Below, piece by piece: positions 18,901-27,349 of a stretch of DNA of 64,000 nucleotides. How positions within the stretch are numbered: position 1 is the stretch's first letter; the number at the start of each line of letters is the position of its first letter. The stretch covers positions 248,001 through 312,000 of the forward strand of contig CAWATZ010000004.1 in assembly GCA_963784995.1 (NCBI GenBank), read 5' to 3'. The notes beneath the pieces were generated by a model. The model saw only the letters and a list, made by a program, of their open reading frames with translations. It had not been told where the DNA came from and searched no databases. The stretch is from CAWATZ01 sp963784995. Lineage in GTDB: Bacteria; Planctomycetota; Planctomycetia; Gemmatales; Gemmataceae. The position numbers were made by a program, and so were the translations under genes.

Positions 18901-19462
18901 AGCGCCAGCGCTGGCAGCCGGCTGGCGGACGCCGGTGCTGTTGCCGGAGGAGCAGTTGCTGCGCGGCGTGCTGGCCGGCTGGGACTTTGCCGATCCGCAA
19001 GGGTGGCGGCCTCTGCTGGAGGCCCTGAGTGCGGGCGAAGATGGTCTTGTTGTCGCCGCTGTGGAGGCTGGCCTGGGTCGGCTTGCTGACTCTGAGTTTG
19101 TCCGACAGTTGGCGTCAATGGGGACGCTCCAGCGGGACGTCGAATACCTTCTCCGCCTGGGGTCCGCGGTGCTTCAGGGCCGGATCGATTGTCTTTGGCA
19201 GGACGAGCAGGGCGGCTGGCAGATGCTGCTGTTTGCCTGGCGGGCGGGCACTGCCGACCCCGAGCGTGTCTGGAGCGAGGAATTGCCCCAATTGACGCTG
19301 GCGGCCACGGCACTGCAGCAACAGACAGGAGCCTGGCCCCGCAGTGTGACGCTGGTGGTGCTGCCGGCAGCGCGGTTGGTCCGTCGGGCAGGCCGGCAGC
19401 TGCCGCAGCGGCGGATTCTCGACGAGGTGACCGAGGAGCTGCAAAGACAAGGACAATTGTAA
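15977..19462 (+). CDS. AddA-like UvrD/Rep-family helicase with degenerate C-terminal nuclease domain
   Basis: 1161 residues; GTG 15977 is taken as start because LTEQQRLAVATRD lies right after it and the palindrome precedes it. All superfamily-1A motifs are present: Walker A ASGAGCGKT (36-44), motif II DEAQD (394-398), motif III VGDVNQSIYRFRGAN, motif IV LTVNFRSQ, motif V IHQAKGLEFPVV and motif VI YVASTRARDYLIL. Length and layout match AddA of AddAB double-strand-break repair exonucleases. The C-terminal RecB-nuclease region is recognisable at 1068-1090 (GRIDCLWQDEQGGW) but ends in LLFAWRAG, where active enzymes have the DxK (DYKT-like) residues. Two palindromic repeats are embedded in frame at ~542-548 and ~907-920. 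No AddB partner is in the window. It probably unwinds DNA ends; cutting activity is doubtful. Confidence 0.86.
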   Translation: MAEPQRPPSSDGGLTDSLTEQQRLAVATRDVSVVLASGAGCGKTHVLTARYLSHLLDDGAEVDEIVAITFTDRAARQMRGRIREVLTRRLKAASTQEEGETWRRHLRGLESAPISTIHSFCGALLRQHAIEAGLDSRFEVLEEVLAVNLETESLQTCLQQLLTSQSEAGDDLRQLVLLYGWRPVVEGVQALRRQWDAPRWLHWLHLPDAEVVAEWHDQARRLLPEYVESLLARRPAIARCLALLRRHPPLPGPMADSVRLILEQLPRLAQAASPGTVVEQLHEAAKVGRAGSKAWPDPDVYEQIKKAFEDFRKELKDLDLQRFTNPPDGLEETIGVGRRLVSVVAAVQQSYAQSKRTHGVVDFQDLLTLARDLLRRHGDVRARLQQRYRFILLDEAQDTDTVQMELIQLLCGARRTEGKLFAVGDVNQSIYRFRGANIQLFQQLRQDTAHAGRLGLTVNFRSQPAILDFANALLGHRLADFEPLQAFHPQVNPGPCVEFLWAVRAEKSTVTEARLSEAEWLARRLAAMIGRETLVVDRTQNPGANAPGSPELRPVRAADVVLLFRSMSNVPLYEDALRRWGLDYYLVGGRTFFAQQEVYDLLNLLRALENPQDGVSLAGVLRSPFCCLSDESLYVLGRHREGLWAGLNDPDLEPRLTADQRPAVQRAREHLRRWREQKDRLPIARLLGAVFADSGFDAATQLEYLPDRKLANLWKLLDLARTFDRSGLFGLAEFIGRLSDLVKNQSHEEQAATQPENADVIRLMSIHQAKGLEFPVVIIPDLAATGGGSARPIAEWDDQLGCVARPPRDEDEPPFADFGWELLQARNDVEDWRENLRILYVASTRARDYLILSAAVPEPIVPNSPWLLTLAERFDLTTGECLVPDVPPERRPRVIVYDRLRPPEPFSPLSPLGREVGGEGPTPLPDPGPALRVFAPPPFSSDLVPVEMLCDWLQRRGTLHADLPLQTDPWLEPEEAPALAAGWRTPVLLPEEQLLRGVLAGWDFADPQGWRPLLEALSAGEDGLVVAAVEAGLGRLADSEFVRQLASMGTLQRDVEYLLRLGSAVLQGRIDCLWQDEQGGWQMLLFAWRAGTADPERVWSEELPQLTLAATALQQQTGAWPRSVTLVVLPAARLVRRAGRQLPQRRILDEVTEELQRQGQL
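17600..17619. repeat. Small palindrome inside the helicase gene
   Basis: CCGGGGGC, TAA, CGCCCCCGG forms a near-perfect hairpin. It is read in frame as PGANAPGS in a non-conserved loop between motifs IV and V, so it looks like a repeat inserted without breaking the frame. Confidence 0.7.
18697..18737. repeat. CT-rich palindromic repeat inside the helicase gene
   Basis: A CTCTCCCC / GGGGAGAG stem followed by GGTTGGGGGTGAGGGG. It is read in frame as a low-complexity SPLSPLGREVGGEG segment (about residues 907-920) between the helicase core and the C-terminal domain. This is a common dispersed bacterial repeat type. Confidence 0.75.
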
Positions 19463-19463
19463 A

Positions 19464-20420
<957 letters not shown>

Positions 20421-20493
20421 CGTTATGGATCGGTGCGTGGCTTGAATTCCGCGAAACATTTTGCCGGAGCGAGTCTTCAGGTGAAACACGAAC

Positions 20494-20754
20494 TCAAGGG
20501 GTATTGAGGATCTCCTGCCAGCTCGCTCCTTTGAGGGCCCGGAGGACCATTCGATCCAGCCGTTCGAGATCTGTGATGCCTTCCAGTTGGATCTTGACGG
20601 ATTCGCTCGCAGGCCCGACGAACTCTTCGCCGACAATCAGGATGTCCTTCTTGGCCTGCATCAGCTCTCCTTCCTCAAGAATCATCAGGTAGGTATCCGA
20701 TTCAGGCGGAGCTTGACCTACCGGAATGATTTTGCCAGCCGGGTCTCTGTTCAT
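20494..20754 (-). CDS. Short protein resembling the C-terminal tail of Rpn/DUF4351-type proteins
   Basis: 86 residues. It contains ESDTYLMILEEGELMQAKKD, then a GITDLERLDRMVLRAL segment and a WQEIL C-terminus. In planctomycetes and cyanobacteria this pattern (TYxMILEEG ... ITDLERL ... SWQELL) is the helical tail of Rpn-type nuclease-like proteins; here it stands alone without the catalytic part. It starts 9 bases after the stop of a paralogue (20764-20979), so the two are probably co-translated. Its N-terminus (AGKIIPVGQAPP) is a translated version of the untranslated leader of that paralogue. Function is unknown; it may be a remnant or a regulator of full-length relatives. Confidence 0.6.
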   Translation of the reverse strand: MNRDPAGKIIPVGQAPPESDTYLMILEEGELMQAKKDILIVGEEFVGPASESVKIQLEGITDLERLDRMVLRALKGASWQEILNTP

Positions 20755-20763
20755 GGCTCGGCC

Positions 20764-20979
20764 TCAAGGCGTATCCAGAATTTCTTGCCAACTGGCAGCC
20801 GTTGTGGCCTGAAGAAGCATCCGGTACAAGCGTTCAAGGTCCGTGATGCTCGCCAGGCGAGCCTTGACGTCTTCATCCGGGGGGCCGAGCTTTTTTCCGC
20901 CAACGCCCAGGAGGGCCTTCTTTGCGTACTTTTCCTCTCCTTCCTCAAGGATCATCAGATAAGTATCTGATTCGTGCAT
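20764..20979 (-). CDS. Short Rpn-tail-like protein, paralogue of the next gene
   Basis: 71 residues from ATG 20979, with GAGGAG about 8 bases before it. The sequence HESDTYLMILEEGEEKYAKK, then LASITDLERLYRMLLQAT and SWQEILDTP, aligns along its whole length with the gene at 20494-20754. A longer in-frame start to 21099 is possible but its extra residues show no pattern. No catalytic motif. Confidence 0.58.
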   Translation of the reverse strand: MHESDTYLMILEEGEEKYAKKALLGVGGKKLGPPDEDVKARLASITDLERLYRMLLQATTAASWQEILDTP

Positions 20980-21095
20980 GGCTCGAACTCCTCGAAAGAT
21001 TTTCACAGCGGCATCACGCCGGACCCGCAGGCCCGTCAAGAGCCAGGCGTCGGTGATCGGCAGAGTTTCCTTGTCGGGCTCACAACTCCAACGAG

Positions 21096-22193
21096 TCACT
21101 CCTCCTCGTCCGCGCCGCTCTCCTGGCCGCCCTCGAGGAACGACTGGTACGCTCCCCAGAAGGTGTCATACTCCACCGCCGTCTCGAGGGAGTGACTCCA
21201 GATCGACGGCCGCAGTTCCTCCAGGCGCTCCAGGGCGGCCTCGGCATCGGAGCTGTAGAACACCAGGTCGCGCCGCCCCTGGGTCGTGATCTCCAGGGTC
21301 AGCAGCGATTGCTGGTCCTCCCCCAGGGACTCCGCGATGCGCTCGCCGATTTCCTGCACTTCCGTATGTTCCTCTTCCGTCTCGGCCATGCCGTCGTCCC
21401 GCACCTGGTTGAAGTGGATGCTGACGACCAGCCGGCGATCGTAGCGTGGATGGCCGGCCCAGCGCTGCATCTCCACGTACAGCAGCACCAGGGCCGGCGC
21501 GCCGGAGATCGTTCCCTGCATCATTTGACATTGGCCCTCCGGGTCCAGGGGCAAGGAACCGACCGGCGGGTATCTCTTTTCCCCACTTTCGGCAAAGACG
21601 TCGGGTAGTTCCGAGAAAGGCCGGTAGCCTTCCGCGGCAGGATCGTCCGGAAGGGCCTCGAAATCCAGCGAGCCGAGCAGCGTCAGCGTGTCCAGCTCGC
21701 CCACCGTATGCTGGGTCAGAAGCACCGCGCCCAGGCGGCGCAGCCGTTCGTTTTCCTCGGTCAGACCGCGCACGGCCAGGGTCAGGTCCAGTCCGTCCGC
21801 GCCTTCCTCGATCCGGAACCAGATGTCGGCCGGGCCAACCTCCTCGTCCTCCAGCCGGATCACGATGCTGTCGCCCACGTCCATCCGCGGCCGGAAGGCC
21901 GAGATTTCCCAGCCGGGCAGCGCCGGGGCCTCGGCCACGAACTCCTTGACGGTATCGACCAGTTCGGGCTGCCCGTCGGCACTGACGATCAGGGTCCGCA
22001 CTTCGGCCGCCATCGGACCGCATTCCAGGACCATTCCCTCCTGCACCGCGGCGCCGGCTTGCCGCAACTCCTCGGCGGCCTCGTCTCGTGCGTCGGTGTC
22101 CTCGCCGTAAATCCTGTCTCGCAGCTGGACGCCGTTGTCCCGGAACCAGCGCCAGAATCGCGCCCGTGGGTCTGCCGTTCGCGCCATGACCAT
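21096..22193 (-). CDS. Hypothetical acidic cytoplasmic protein
   Basis: About 365 residues; start ATG 22193 or 22187 (AAGGGG precedes the second at good spacing). No signal peptide or membrane helix. It opens with FWRWFRDNGVQLRDRIYG and is rich in Glu/Asp, with an acidic tail (SGADEEE). Two parts can be seen: an N-terminal alpha/beta region to ~120 (MVLECGPMAAEVRTLIVSAD, LPGWEISAFRPRMD) and a C-terminal region from ~215 ending in RRDLVFYSSDAEAALERLE and FWGAYQSFLEGG. The C-terminal part recalls DUF695-type proteins, but I hold this loosely. It lies upstream of the Rpn-tail pair on the same strand with a 116-base gap. Function unknown. Confidence 0.68.
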   Translation of the reverse strand: MVMARTADPRARFWRWFRDNGVQLRDRIYGEDTDARDEAAEELRQAGAAVQEGMVLECGPMAAEVRTLIVSADGQPELVDTVKEFVAEAPALPGWEISAFRPRMDVGDSIVIRLEDEEVGPADIWFRIEEGADGLDLTLAVRGLTEENERLRRLGAVLLTQHTVGELDTLTLLGSLDFEALPDDPAAEGYRPFSELPDVFAESGEKRYPPVGSLPLDPEGQCQMMQGTISGAPALVLLYVEMQRWAGHPRYDRRLVVSIHFNQVRDDGMAETEEEHTEVQEIGERIAESLGEDQQSLLTLEITTQGRRDLVFYSSDAEAALERLEELRPSIWSHSLETAVEYDTFWGAYQSFLEGGQESGADEEE

Positions 22194-22292
22194 CCCCTTG
22201 AAGTTGAGAAGCCAACGAAAAAAGGACGCGGACCATGTTGCCCCGAGTCAGGGGAGGTCCGCGTCCCATGTTTCGCCGCTCCCCGCCGGGGC

Positions 22293-23951
22293 TCACCGGG
22301 GGCCGCGATCGGCGTAGGCGGAGCCTCCCTTGCCAAGCGTCGCTGCCTGCCAGCGCTGCTGAAGATCGAGGAAGCCGTTGTAGCCATAATGCTGCCGCAA
22401 GGCCACCTCGTAGCCGTCGCGCAGTCCATCCCGCAGATAGCGGGCGAACTCTTGCGTCCCCTTCTGCTGGCACAGGAAATCGACCAGCGACACGCTCTGG
22501 GCGTAGAAGGAGCCGATGTATTTGCCCTCCGGATACGCCTGATATTTCATCAGGTCGGCGACGGCGAACAGCAGGCGGTCGCGCTGGTGCTGCGGCAGGG
22601 TGCGCAGGTGTTTCTCGACCCGGTCGCGCGGCTCGCTCATGACCGCCATGCCTTCGTCGGCCCAGCGCGGCAGGTGCGCCACGCCGAATCGGCCGGCCAG
22701 CACCACGTGGGCGACTTCGTGCGGCAGCACGCCGTAGACCATGTTCAGGTCGTCGCAGTGCAGATCGATCCGCCGGGACACACAGCGATTATCGACGCGG
22801 TCCACCCCGATCGAAGAGTGGCCGGGACAGTCCAGCGGTTGCTTGGTTTCCCGGCTGTAGTCTGCCTGGGTGCCGTGCAGATACAGGTCGCAGCGCGGGC
22901 TCCACGTCGGCGGCACGTCGCCGAACCATTTCTTGGCCGACGCCACACGGGCTGCCTCGGCTGCACGGGCCACGCGCTCCACGTCGGTGCGACTCAGCCG
23001 ATGAAAGATCCGATAATTCGCCGTCTCGCAGACCGACCAGCCGCGCTCCTGGCCCGGCAGGTGCTTGAACTCGATGGCGCCCATTTCCGCGCCGCGGTCG
23101 GCCGGGCCGGCAGTCCCCATCCCCGGGGCCCCCTGACGTTCCTGGATCTTGCGCAGCAGGTAGGTGCCGTACTCCCGGACTTCCTTCTGGTCGGCGAGCG
23201 ACATGGCCCGGCGACACGTCGCGCTCCATGTCCTGCGCCGCAACGGCGGGCGGCTTCTGGTTCAAGGCCGTTCCCACGCAGAGCAGCTTGCAGTACGCCA
23301 AGCGGTTCCTGGTCAGGGGCGATGCCGCTGAATCCAGCCCCAAGACCTGCTCGTACATGCCGCAGGCCGAGTCGTATTTCTTCAAGGCAAAGAGGCGGTC
23401 CGCCTGTTCCACCAGAGTCCGCGCCTGGTGCGTGCGGGTGCTGTTGGCATCGCTGAACAGGTCCTGTTCCGGCGGCACGGTGGGAGCCTCGGCCGCCCTG
23501 GCCGGAACTGGCGCGGCGGTTGGGGCTGGCATCGGTGCGGGTGGGGCCGCCGGTGGGGGGCGGGCGCTGGAGTCTGGACCGGGGGTGGATTGCCGGCCGG
23601 CTTGATCTCCAGCAGGGCGCCGGGGTCAAGGGCCCTGAGCCGGCGTTCGTAGCGAGCGGCCTCGTCGGGCTGGTTTTTCTGTCTCAGCTCCTGGATCAGG
23701 CCCAGGTAGGCATCGCGCAGCGCGTTGAGATAGTCGCGGTTGCCGCCGATCAGGGTCAGCTCTCGTTCCAGGGCATCGACCGCCTGGCCGTACTGGCGCA
23801 GCTCGAGCGCCTCGCTGCCCTTGCTCAGGGCCGCTTGTACCTTGAGAGCGTTTTGAACCTTGTCCTCGTTCTCGTTCCCGGCGTGAACCAGCACGGCGCC
23901 AGCCAGCACCAGGCCGGCGCAACCAAGCAGACGGAGTAGCACCCGGACCAT
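22293..23951 (-). CDS. Secreted TPR-like protein with C-terminal HExxH metallopeptidase-like domain (two compensating frame breaks)
   Basis: Repaired length is about 552 residues. The N-terminus (23951 downward) has a signal peptide (VLLRLLGCAGLVLAGAVLVHA) and TPR-like helices (LELRQYGQAVDALERELTLI). The frame then shifts between about 23540 and 23590, in a Pro/Ala-rich linker, to a segment with ADRLFALKKYDSACGMYEQV. Near 23220-23240 it shifts back to the original frame, which carries the C-terminal domain: WSVCETANYRIFHRLS, the zinc-binding HEVAHV at 22704-22721 and WADEGMAVM with a plausible third ligand. This resembles peptidase-MA-like/gluzincin proteins of planctomycetes. The second break is one base in excess, the first one base short. 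It may cut surface or matrix proteins; the substrate is unknown. Confidence 0.7.
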
Positions 23952-24108
23952 AACGCATCCTTGCGGTGGGGATTGCCGATTGGGTCTGACGGAGTCTCAA
24001 CCGGCCCGCGCCCTCCTGGCGCAGGCTGCCTCCTCGAACGGGGCCCACCCTAGAATGATGGCGAAAAAATTACAAGAGGATCTGGGGCGGCGAGCCGCGC
24101 ACGCAACT

Positions 24109-24195
24109 GCCGAGCCGCGCACGCAGCGCAGCGGAGTAAGCGGCCCTCCGGGCTGCCGGACCGCTTACTCCGCTGCGCTGCGTGCGCGGCTCGGC
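24109..24195. repeat. Palindromic repeat, perfect 35-bp arms
   Basis: Arms 24109-24143 and 24161-24195 are perfect inverted copies around a 17-base loop. It lies between the start of the peptidase-like gene and the stop of the nucleoside hydrolase, and a shorter partial copy of the outer arm (CGAGCCGCGCACGCA) sits at 24091-24105. It could act as the hydrolase terminator. Confidence 0.9.
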
Positions 24196-24205
24196 GGACG
24201 TGATC

Positions 24206-25132
24206 TCACTCGTTCTGATACAGCACCCGGCCGATGTAGCGGCGAATGCTGGTCACGTCCACCTCGACGGCCACGTCCACGTTGGGCTTGGCCGGGCTGC
24301 CCCAGCGGGTGTCGAAAAGGGTCATGCCGCGGGTCAGGTGGCCGTGCGTCTCCACGTCGCAGGCCAGGTGCTTGATCTTGACGTTCTCCGGCCGGGACAG
24401 GGCGACGATGCCCAGCACGTCCTGCAAGTAGAAGCCCTCGGTGCCGTAGACACTGGCGCAGTTGCGGATGCCGGCCGGGATGATCTTCCGCAGCATGCCA
24501 CAGGCCGGCGAGCGGTCAGCCGGCAATTGCAGCAGGTCGGAGGGCGAGAAGACCAGCTGCCGGGTCACGTCCAGGGGCAGCAGCGTCAGCGGAATGCCGC
24601 TGCGGACCAGCTGCCGGGCCGCCTGGGGATCGCAGGCGACGTGGAACTCGACCTCCGGAGCGACGTCGCCCGCCTCGCGCCAGCAGCCGCCCACCATCAC
24701 CACGCGCTCGACCAGGTGGGCCACCTCCGGGTCGCGGTCCAGAGTCCGGGCAAAGACCGTGGCCGGCCCCATGATGACAATCGAGATCTCCTTGGGGTAC
24801 TGCCGGACAAGGTCGCCGATCAGCTTGTCGGCTGCGTGCATCCGGTGCAGTTCGGCGAAGGGGAAATCGGCGCCGCCCAGCCCGTCGGCGCCGTGCAGGG
24901 CGATGGCGTTGTGGTCGTAGGACACCGCCAGAGCCTCGCCCAGGCGCGGCCAGCGCGGCGGATCGATCTGTTCCACCAGGATCTGAACGTTGCGCGTCGC
25001 TTGCTCGGCGCTGACGTTGCCGGCGGTGGCCGCCAGGCCAACCACCTCCAGGTCGGGATCAAGCAGGGCCAGGGCCGTGGCAAAGGCGCCATCGATGCCG
25101 GGGTCCGTGACCAGAATGAGCTTGCGTGCCAT
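24206..25132 (-). CDS. Inosine-uridine nucleoside hydrolase family protein (variant calcium site)
   Basis: 308 residues. The family fold is clear: ILVTDPGIDGAFATALAL at the N-terminus, LAATAGNVSAEQATRN, LHGADGLGGADFP, VIMGPATVFARTL, VVMVGGCW and a C-terminal VAVEVDVTSIRRYIGRVL. The enzyme class hydrolyses the N-glycosidic bond of nucleosides to base and ribose using a bound calcium ion. In active members the first motif is DxDxGxDDA; here it reads VTDPGIDGA, so two of the acidic positions are replaced (by Val and Gly). The gene stands alone, flanked by two different palindromic repeats. It could be a diverged hydrolase with another substrate or a binding protein. Family assignment is firm, activity is not. 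Confidence 0.85.
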   Translation of the reverse strand: MARKLILVTDPGIDGAFATALALLDPDLEVVGLAATAGNVSAEQATRNVQILVEQIDPPRWPRLGEALAVSYDHNAIALHGADGLGGADFPFAELHRMHAADKLIGDLVRQYPKEISIVIMGPATVFARTLDRDPEVAHLVERVVMVGGCWREAGDVAPEVEFHVACDPQAARQLVRSGIPLTLLPLDVTRQLVFSPSDLLQLPADRSPACGMLRKIIPAGIRNCASVYGTEGFYLQDVLGIVALSRPENVKIKHLACDVETHGHLTRGMTLFDTRWGSPAKPNVDVAVEVDVTSIRRYIGRVLYQNE

Positions 25133-25201
25133 GTGCGGTTATCGCCGGTCAGGGGTCAAAGGGATCAGTAAGGTCCATTCTGCCAAAGCAATAGGCCGGT
25201 T

Positions 25202-25336
25202 GTTCGACCCCTGCCGGCTTGCCCGGCAGGTGAAGCAGGTCGCTGGCTAGAAACGAAGGCAAGAAAACCATTCCTGAGTCATCTCTTCTAGCCAGTGAAC
25301 TGCTTCACCTGCCGGGCAAGCCGGCAGGGGTCGAAC
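25202..25336. repeat. Dispersed inverted repeat element, copy A (51-bp arms)
   Basis: Arms 25202-25252 and 25286-25336 pair with two mismatches around a 33-base loop. The outer ~35 bases match those of the element at 30325-30455; the loop sequences do not match. It occupies the gap between the nucleoside hydrolase start and the trpD stop. Confidence 0.92.
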
Positions 25337-25349
25337 AGCCTTCCGTGTC

Positions 25350-26378
25350 TCACACCTTTCTCTGCGAACAGGCGATCAGCTGTTCCAGGACGCGCCCGGC
25401 CGCCCCCGAGGCGATCGCTTCCCGGGCGTGGGCGACGCCTTCGGCCAGGGTGCTCACGCGGTCGGCGGCCAGCAGGGCGGCGGCGCTGTTGGCCAGGACG
25501 AGCCGCAGCGGCGCGCCGGGTGTATTGGCCAGCACGGCCCGGATGATGCGGGCGCTGTCCTCGGGGCCGTGCGCCCTCAGTTCCTCGAGCCGGCACGGTT
25601 CCAGACCGAAGTCGGCCGGGGTCCAGCGGTGCGCCCAGACCCGGCCCTCGCGCACCTCGCGTACCAGCGTCGGCCCCGAGAGGCTGACCTCGTCCAGGCC
25701 GTCCTCGCCATGCACCAGCAGGGCATGGTGCGTGTCCAGGCGCACCACGGCCCCGGCCAGCTCGTCCAGCCATTCGCGCCAGCCCACGCCCAGAAGCTGA
25801 TAGCTGGCGCCGGCCGGGTTGGCCAGGGGGCCCAGGCCGTTGAACAGCGTCCGCACTCCCAGCCGGCGGCGCACCTCGGCAGCGTGCTTCAGGGCCGGGT
25901 GATAGTTCGGCGCCAGGCAAAAGGCCATGTTCGCCTTTTCCAAACACAGCCGGGTCGTGGCCGGGTCGGCCGAGAGATTGACGCCCAGGGCCGACAGCAC
26001 GTCGGCGCTGCCGCTCCGGCTGGACATGGCCCGGTTGCCGTGCTTGGCTACCGGCACGCCCGCCCCGGCCACCACCAGGGCCGTGGCCGTGCTGACGTTG
26101 AACGTCCCCAGCCCGTCGCCGCCGGTGCCGCAGGTGTCCAGCAGATCGCTCCGCCCGGTGCAGACCGGCACCATGTGCTCGCGCAGCACGGCCGCCGCCG
26201 CCGCCAGCTCGACGCTGGTTTCGCCCTTGCAGCGCAACGCCACCAGCAACGCGGCCAGCTCCACGTCCCTGCAGTTCCCCTCCAGCACCTCCTGCATCAG
26301 CTTGCACACGTGAATCGCGTCCAGGTCGCGCCGTTCCAGCAGAGCTGCCAGCGTCGCGGGAAACCAGGAAGCCGCCAT
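25350..26378 (-). CDS. trpD: Anthranilate phosphoribosyltransferase
   Basis: 342 residues from ATG 26378, with AGGAGAGCGGAC before it; the longer open frame to 26462 adds an implausible Cys/Arg-rich N-terminus. It transfers the phosphoribosyl group of PRPP to anthranilate, the second step of tryptophan synthesis. Diagnostic motifs are DTCGTGGDG (PRPP binding), FNVSTATALV, KHGNRAMSSRSGSADVL (anthranilate/Mg binding) and TLFNGLGPLANPA. Length is normal. No other trp gene is in the window, so the pathway genes are scattered here, as is common in planctomycetes. It is divergent from lexA, sharing a 217-base intergenic region. Confidence 0.95.
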   Translation of the reverse strand: MAASWFPATLAALLERRDLDAIHVCKLMQEVLEGNCRDVELAALLVALRCKGETSVELAAAAAVLREHMVPVCTGRSDLLDTCGTGGDGLGTFNVSTATALVVAGAGVPVAKHGNRAMSSRSGSADVLSALGVNLSADPATTRLCLEKANMAFCLAPNYHPALKHAAEVRRRLGVRTLFNGLGPLANPAGASYQLLGVGWREWLDELAGAVVRLDTHHALLVHGEDGLDEVSLSGPTLVREVREGRVWAHRWTPADFGLEPCRLEELRAHGPEDSARIIRAVLANTPGAPLRLVLANSAAALLAADRVSTLAEGVAHAREAIASGAAGRVLEQLIACSQRKV

Positions 26379-26497
26379 GTCCGCTCTCCTTCTCCGGCAC
26401 CGATTCGGGTGCAAATCAGCGCCCCTCCGCATGACCATACCGCAATTTGTGCAAATCTTCAAAAAAATCTCTTTATTTGTGTACGGGCGTCTAATAT

Positions 26498-26513
26498 ACT
26501 AATCTTCATTAGT
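26498..26513. promoter_or_regulatory. Candidate LexA operator upstream of lexA
   Basis: ACTAAT CTTC ATTAGT is a perfect 6-bp inverted repeat with a 4-base spacer, in the AT-rich stretch (26460-26520) between trpD and lexA and 83 bases before the lexA ATG. LexA commonly controls its own gene, and this is the only clear short palindrome there. The planctomycete LexA motif is not something I can verify from this window. Confidence 0.4.
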
Positions 26514-26595
26514 TAACGGAGAGATAGTGCCACAACCCGGAGCGGTTCCGGGAGGCAGTTGCAGCAGCGAACCATTTGAAACGAAAGGGAAAGCC

Positions 26596-27201
26596 ATGCC
26601 GGACATGAGTACGCTGACGTCGAGACAGCGGGAGATTTACGACTTTATCAAGGACAAGATTGAGAACCGAGGTTACGGCCCCACGGTGCGGGAGATCGGC
26701 ACCAACTTCAAGATCAAGTCGCCCAACGGGGTGATGTGCCATCTGAAGGCGCTGGAGAAGAAGGGGCTGATCCTGCGCGAGGAGTTCTCGGCGCGGGCGA
26801 TCCAGCTGGTGGACTATCGGCACACCAGCGCGGAGCTGCCACTGCTGGGCAACGTGGCCGCGGGCCAGCCCTTCGAGGCGGGCGAGCAGCAGGACCGGCT
26901 GGACTTTAACGACCTGTTCACCGGGCCCGATCATTTTGCCCTCCGCGTCCGCGGTCAGTCGATGATCGAGGACCACATCGACGACGGCGACTACGTGGTG
27001 ATCCGCAAGCAGGAGACGGCCAAGTCGGGAGAGCGCGTGGTGGCCATGATTGACAACGAGGTGACACTGAAGCGGTTTCACGTGGAGAAGGGCCGCATCC
27101 GCCTCGACCCGGCCAACAGCAGCATGAAGCCGATCTACGTCGATCCCTCGGCCAACACCCGTATCCTGGGCGTGCTGGTCGGCGTGCTGCGGAAATGCTG
27201 A
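26596..27201 (+). CDS. lexA: LexA repressor, SOS response regulator
   Basis: 201 residues from ATG 26596 (AAAGGGAAAGCC precedes it). The N-terminal winged-helix DNA-binding domain contains LTSRQREIYDFIKDKIENRG and the recognition region SPNGVMCHLKALEKKGLI. The C-terminal self-cleaving S24 domain has the Ala89-Gly90 cleavage site (NVAAGQPFEA), catalytic Ser122 (RGQSMIEDHI) and catalytic Lys159 (EVTLKRF). RecA filaments stimulate self-cleavage, which frees SOS genes. All key residues are present and length is typical. It reads away from trpD and meets a cysteine-cluster gene tail to tail, with a palindromic repeat between them. Confidence 0.96.
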   Translation: MPDMSTLTSRQREIYDFIKDKIENRGYGPTVREIGTNFKIKSPNGVMCHLKALEKKGLILREEFSARAIQLVDYRHTSAELPLLGNVAAGQPFEAGEQQDRLDFNDLFTGPDHFALRVRGQSMIEDHIDDGDYVVIRKQETAKSGERVVAMIDNEVTLKRFHVEKGRIRLDPANSSMKPIYVDPSANTRILGVLVGVLRKC

Positions 27202-27224
27202 ACCTTTTGGAGCCGCACCGGCGT

Positions 27225-27314
27225 CCCCGGGTTGCGCTGCGCTCCACCCGGGGCTTTACTCCTCAAACCAGGAGTAAAGCCCCGGGTGGAGCGAGGTACG
27301 AGCGCAACCCGGGG
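27225..27314. repeat. Palindromic repeat between lexA and the cysteine-cluster gene (possible two-way terminator)
   Basis: The inner arms (GCTCCACCCGGGGCTTTACTCCT and its complement, 23 bp) and the outer arms (CCCCGGGTTGCGCT and complement, 14 bp) form one long hairpin with an asymmetric bulge and a 6-base loop. It lies between two converging stops, where a terminator is expected. Confidence 0.85.
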
Positions 27315-27349
27315 TGTCCAAAGCAGCGGAAGACGCCACACTCCAAAAG

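Noticed and set aside
21708..23456. 582-codon plus-strand open frame opposite the hypothetical and peptidase-like genes
   Set aside because: It crosses two minus-strand genes, has no motif, and its Arg/Pro/His-rich composition is typical of an antisense shadow in GC-rich DNA.
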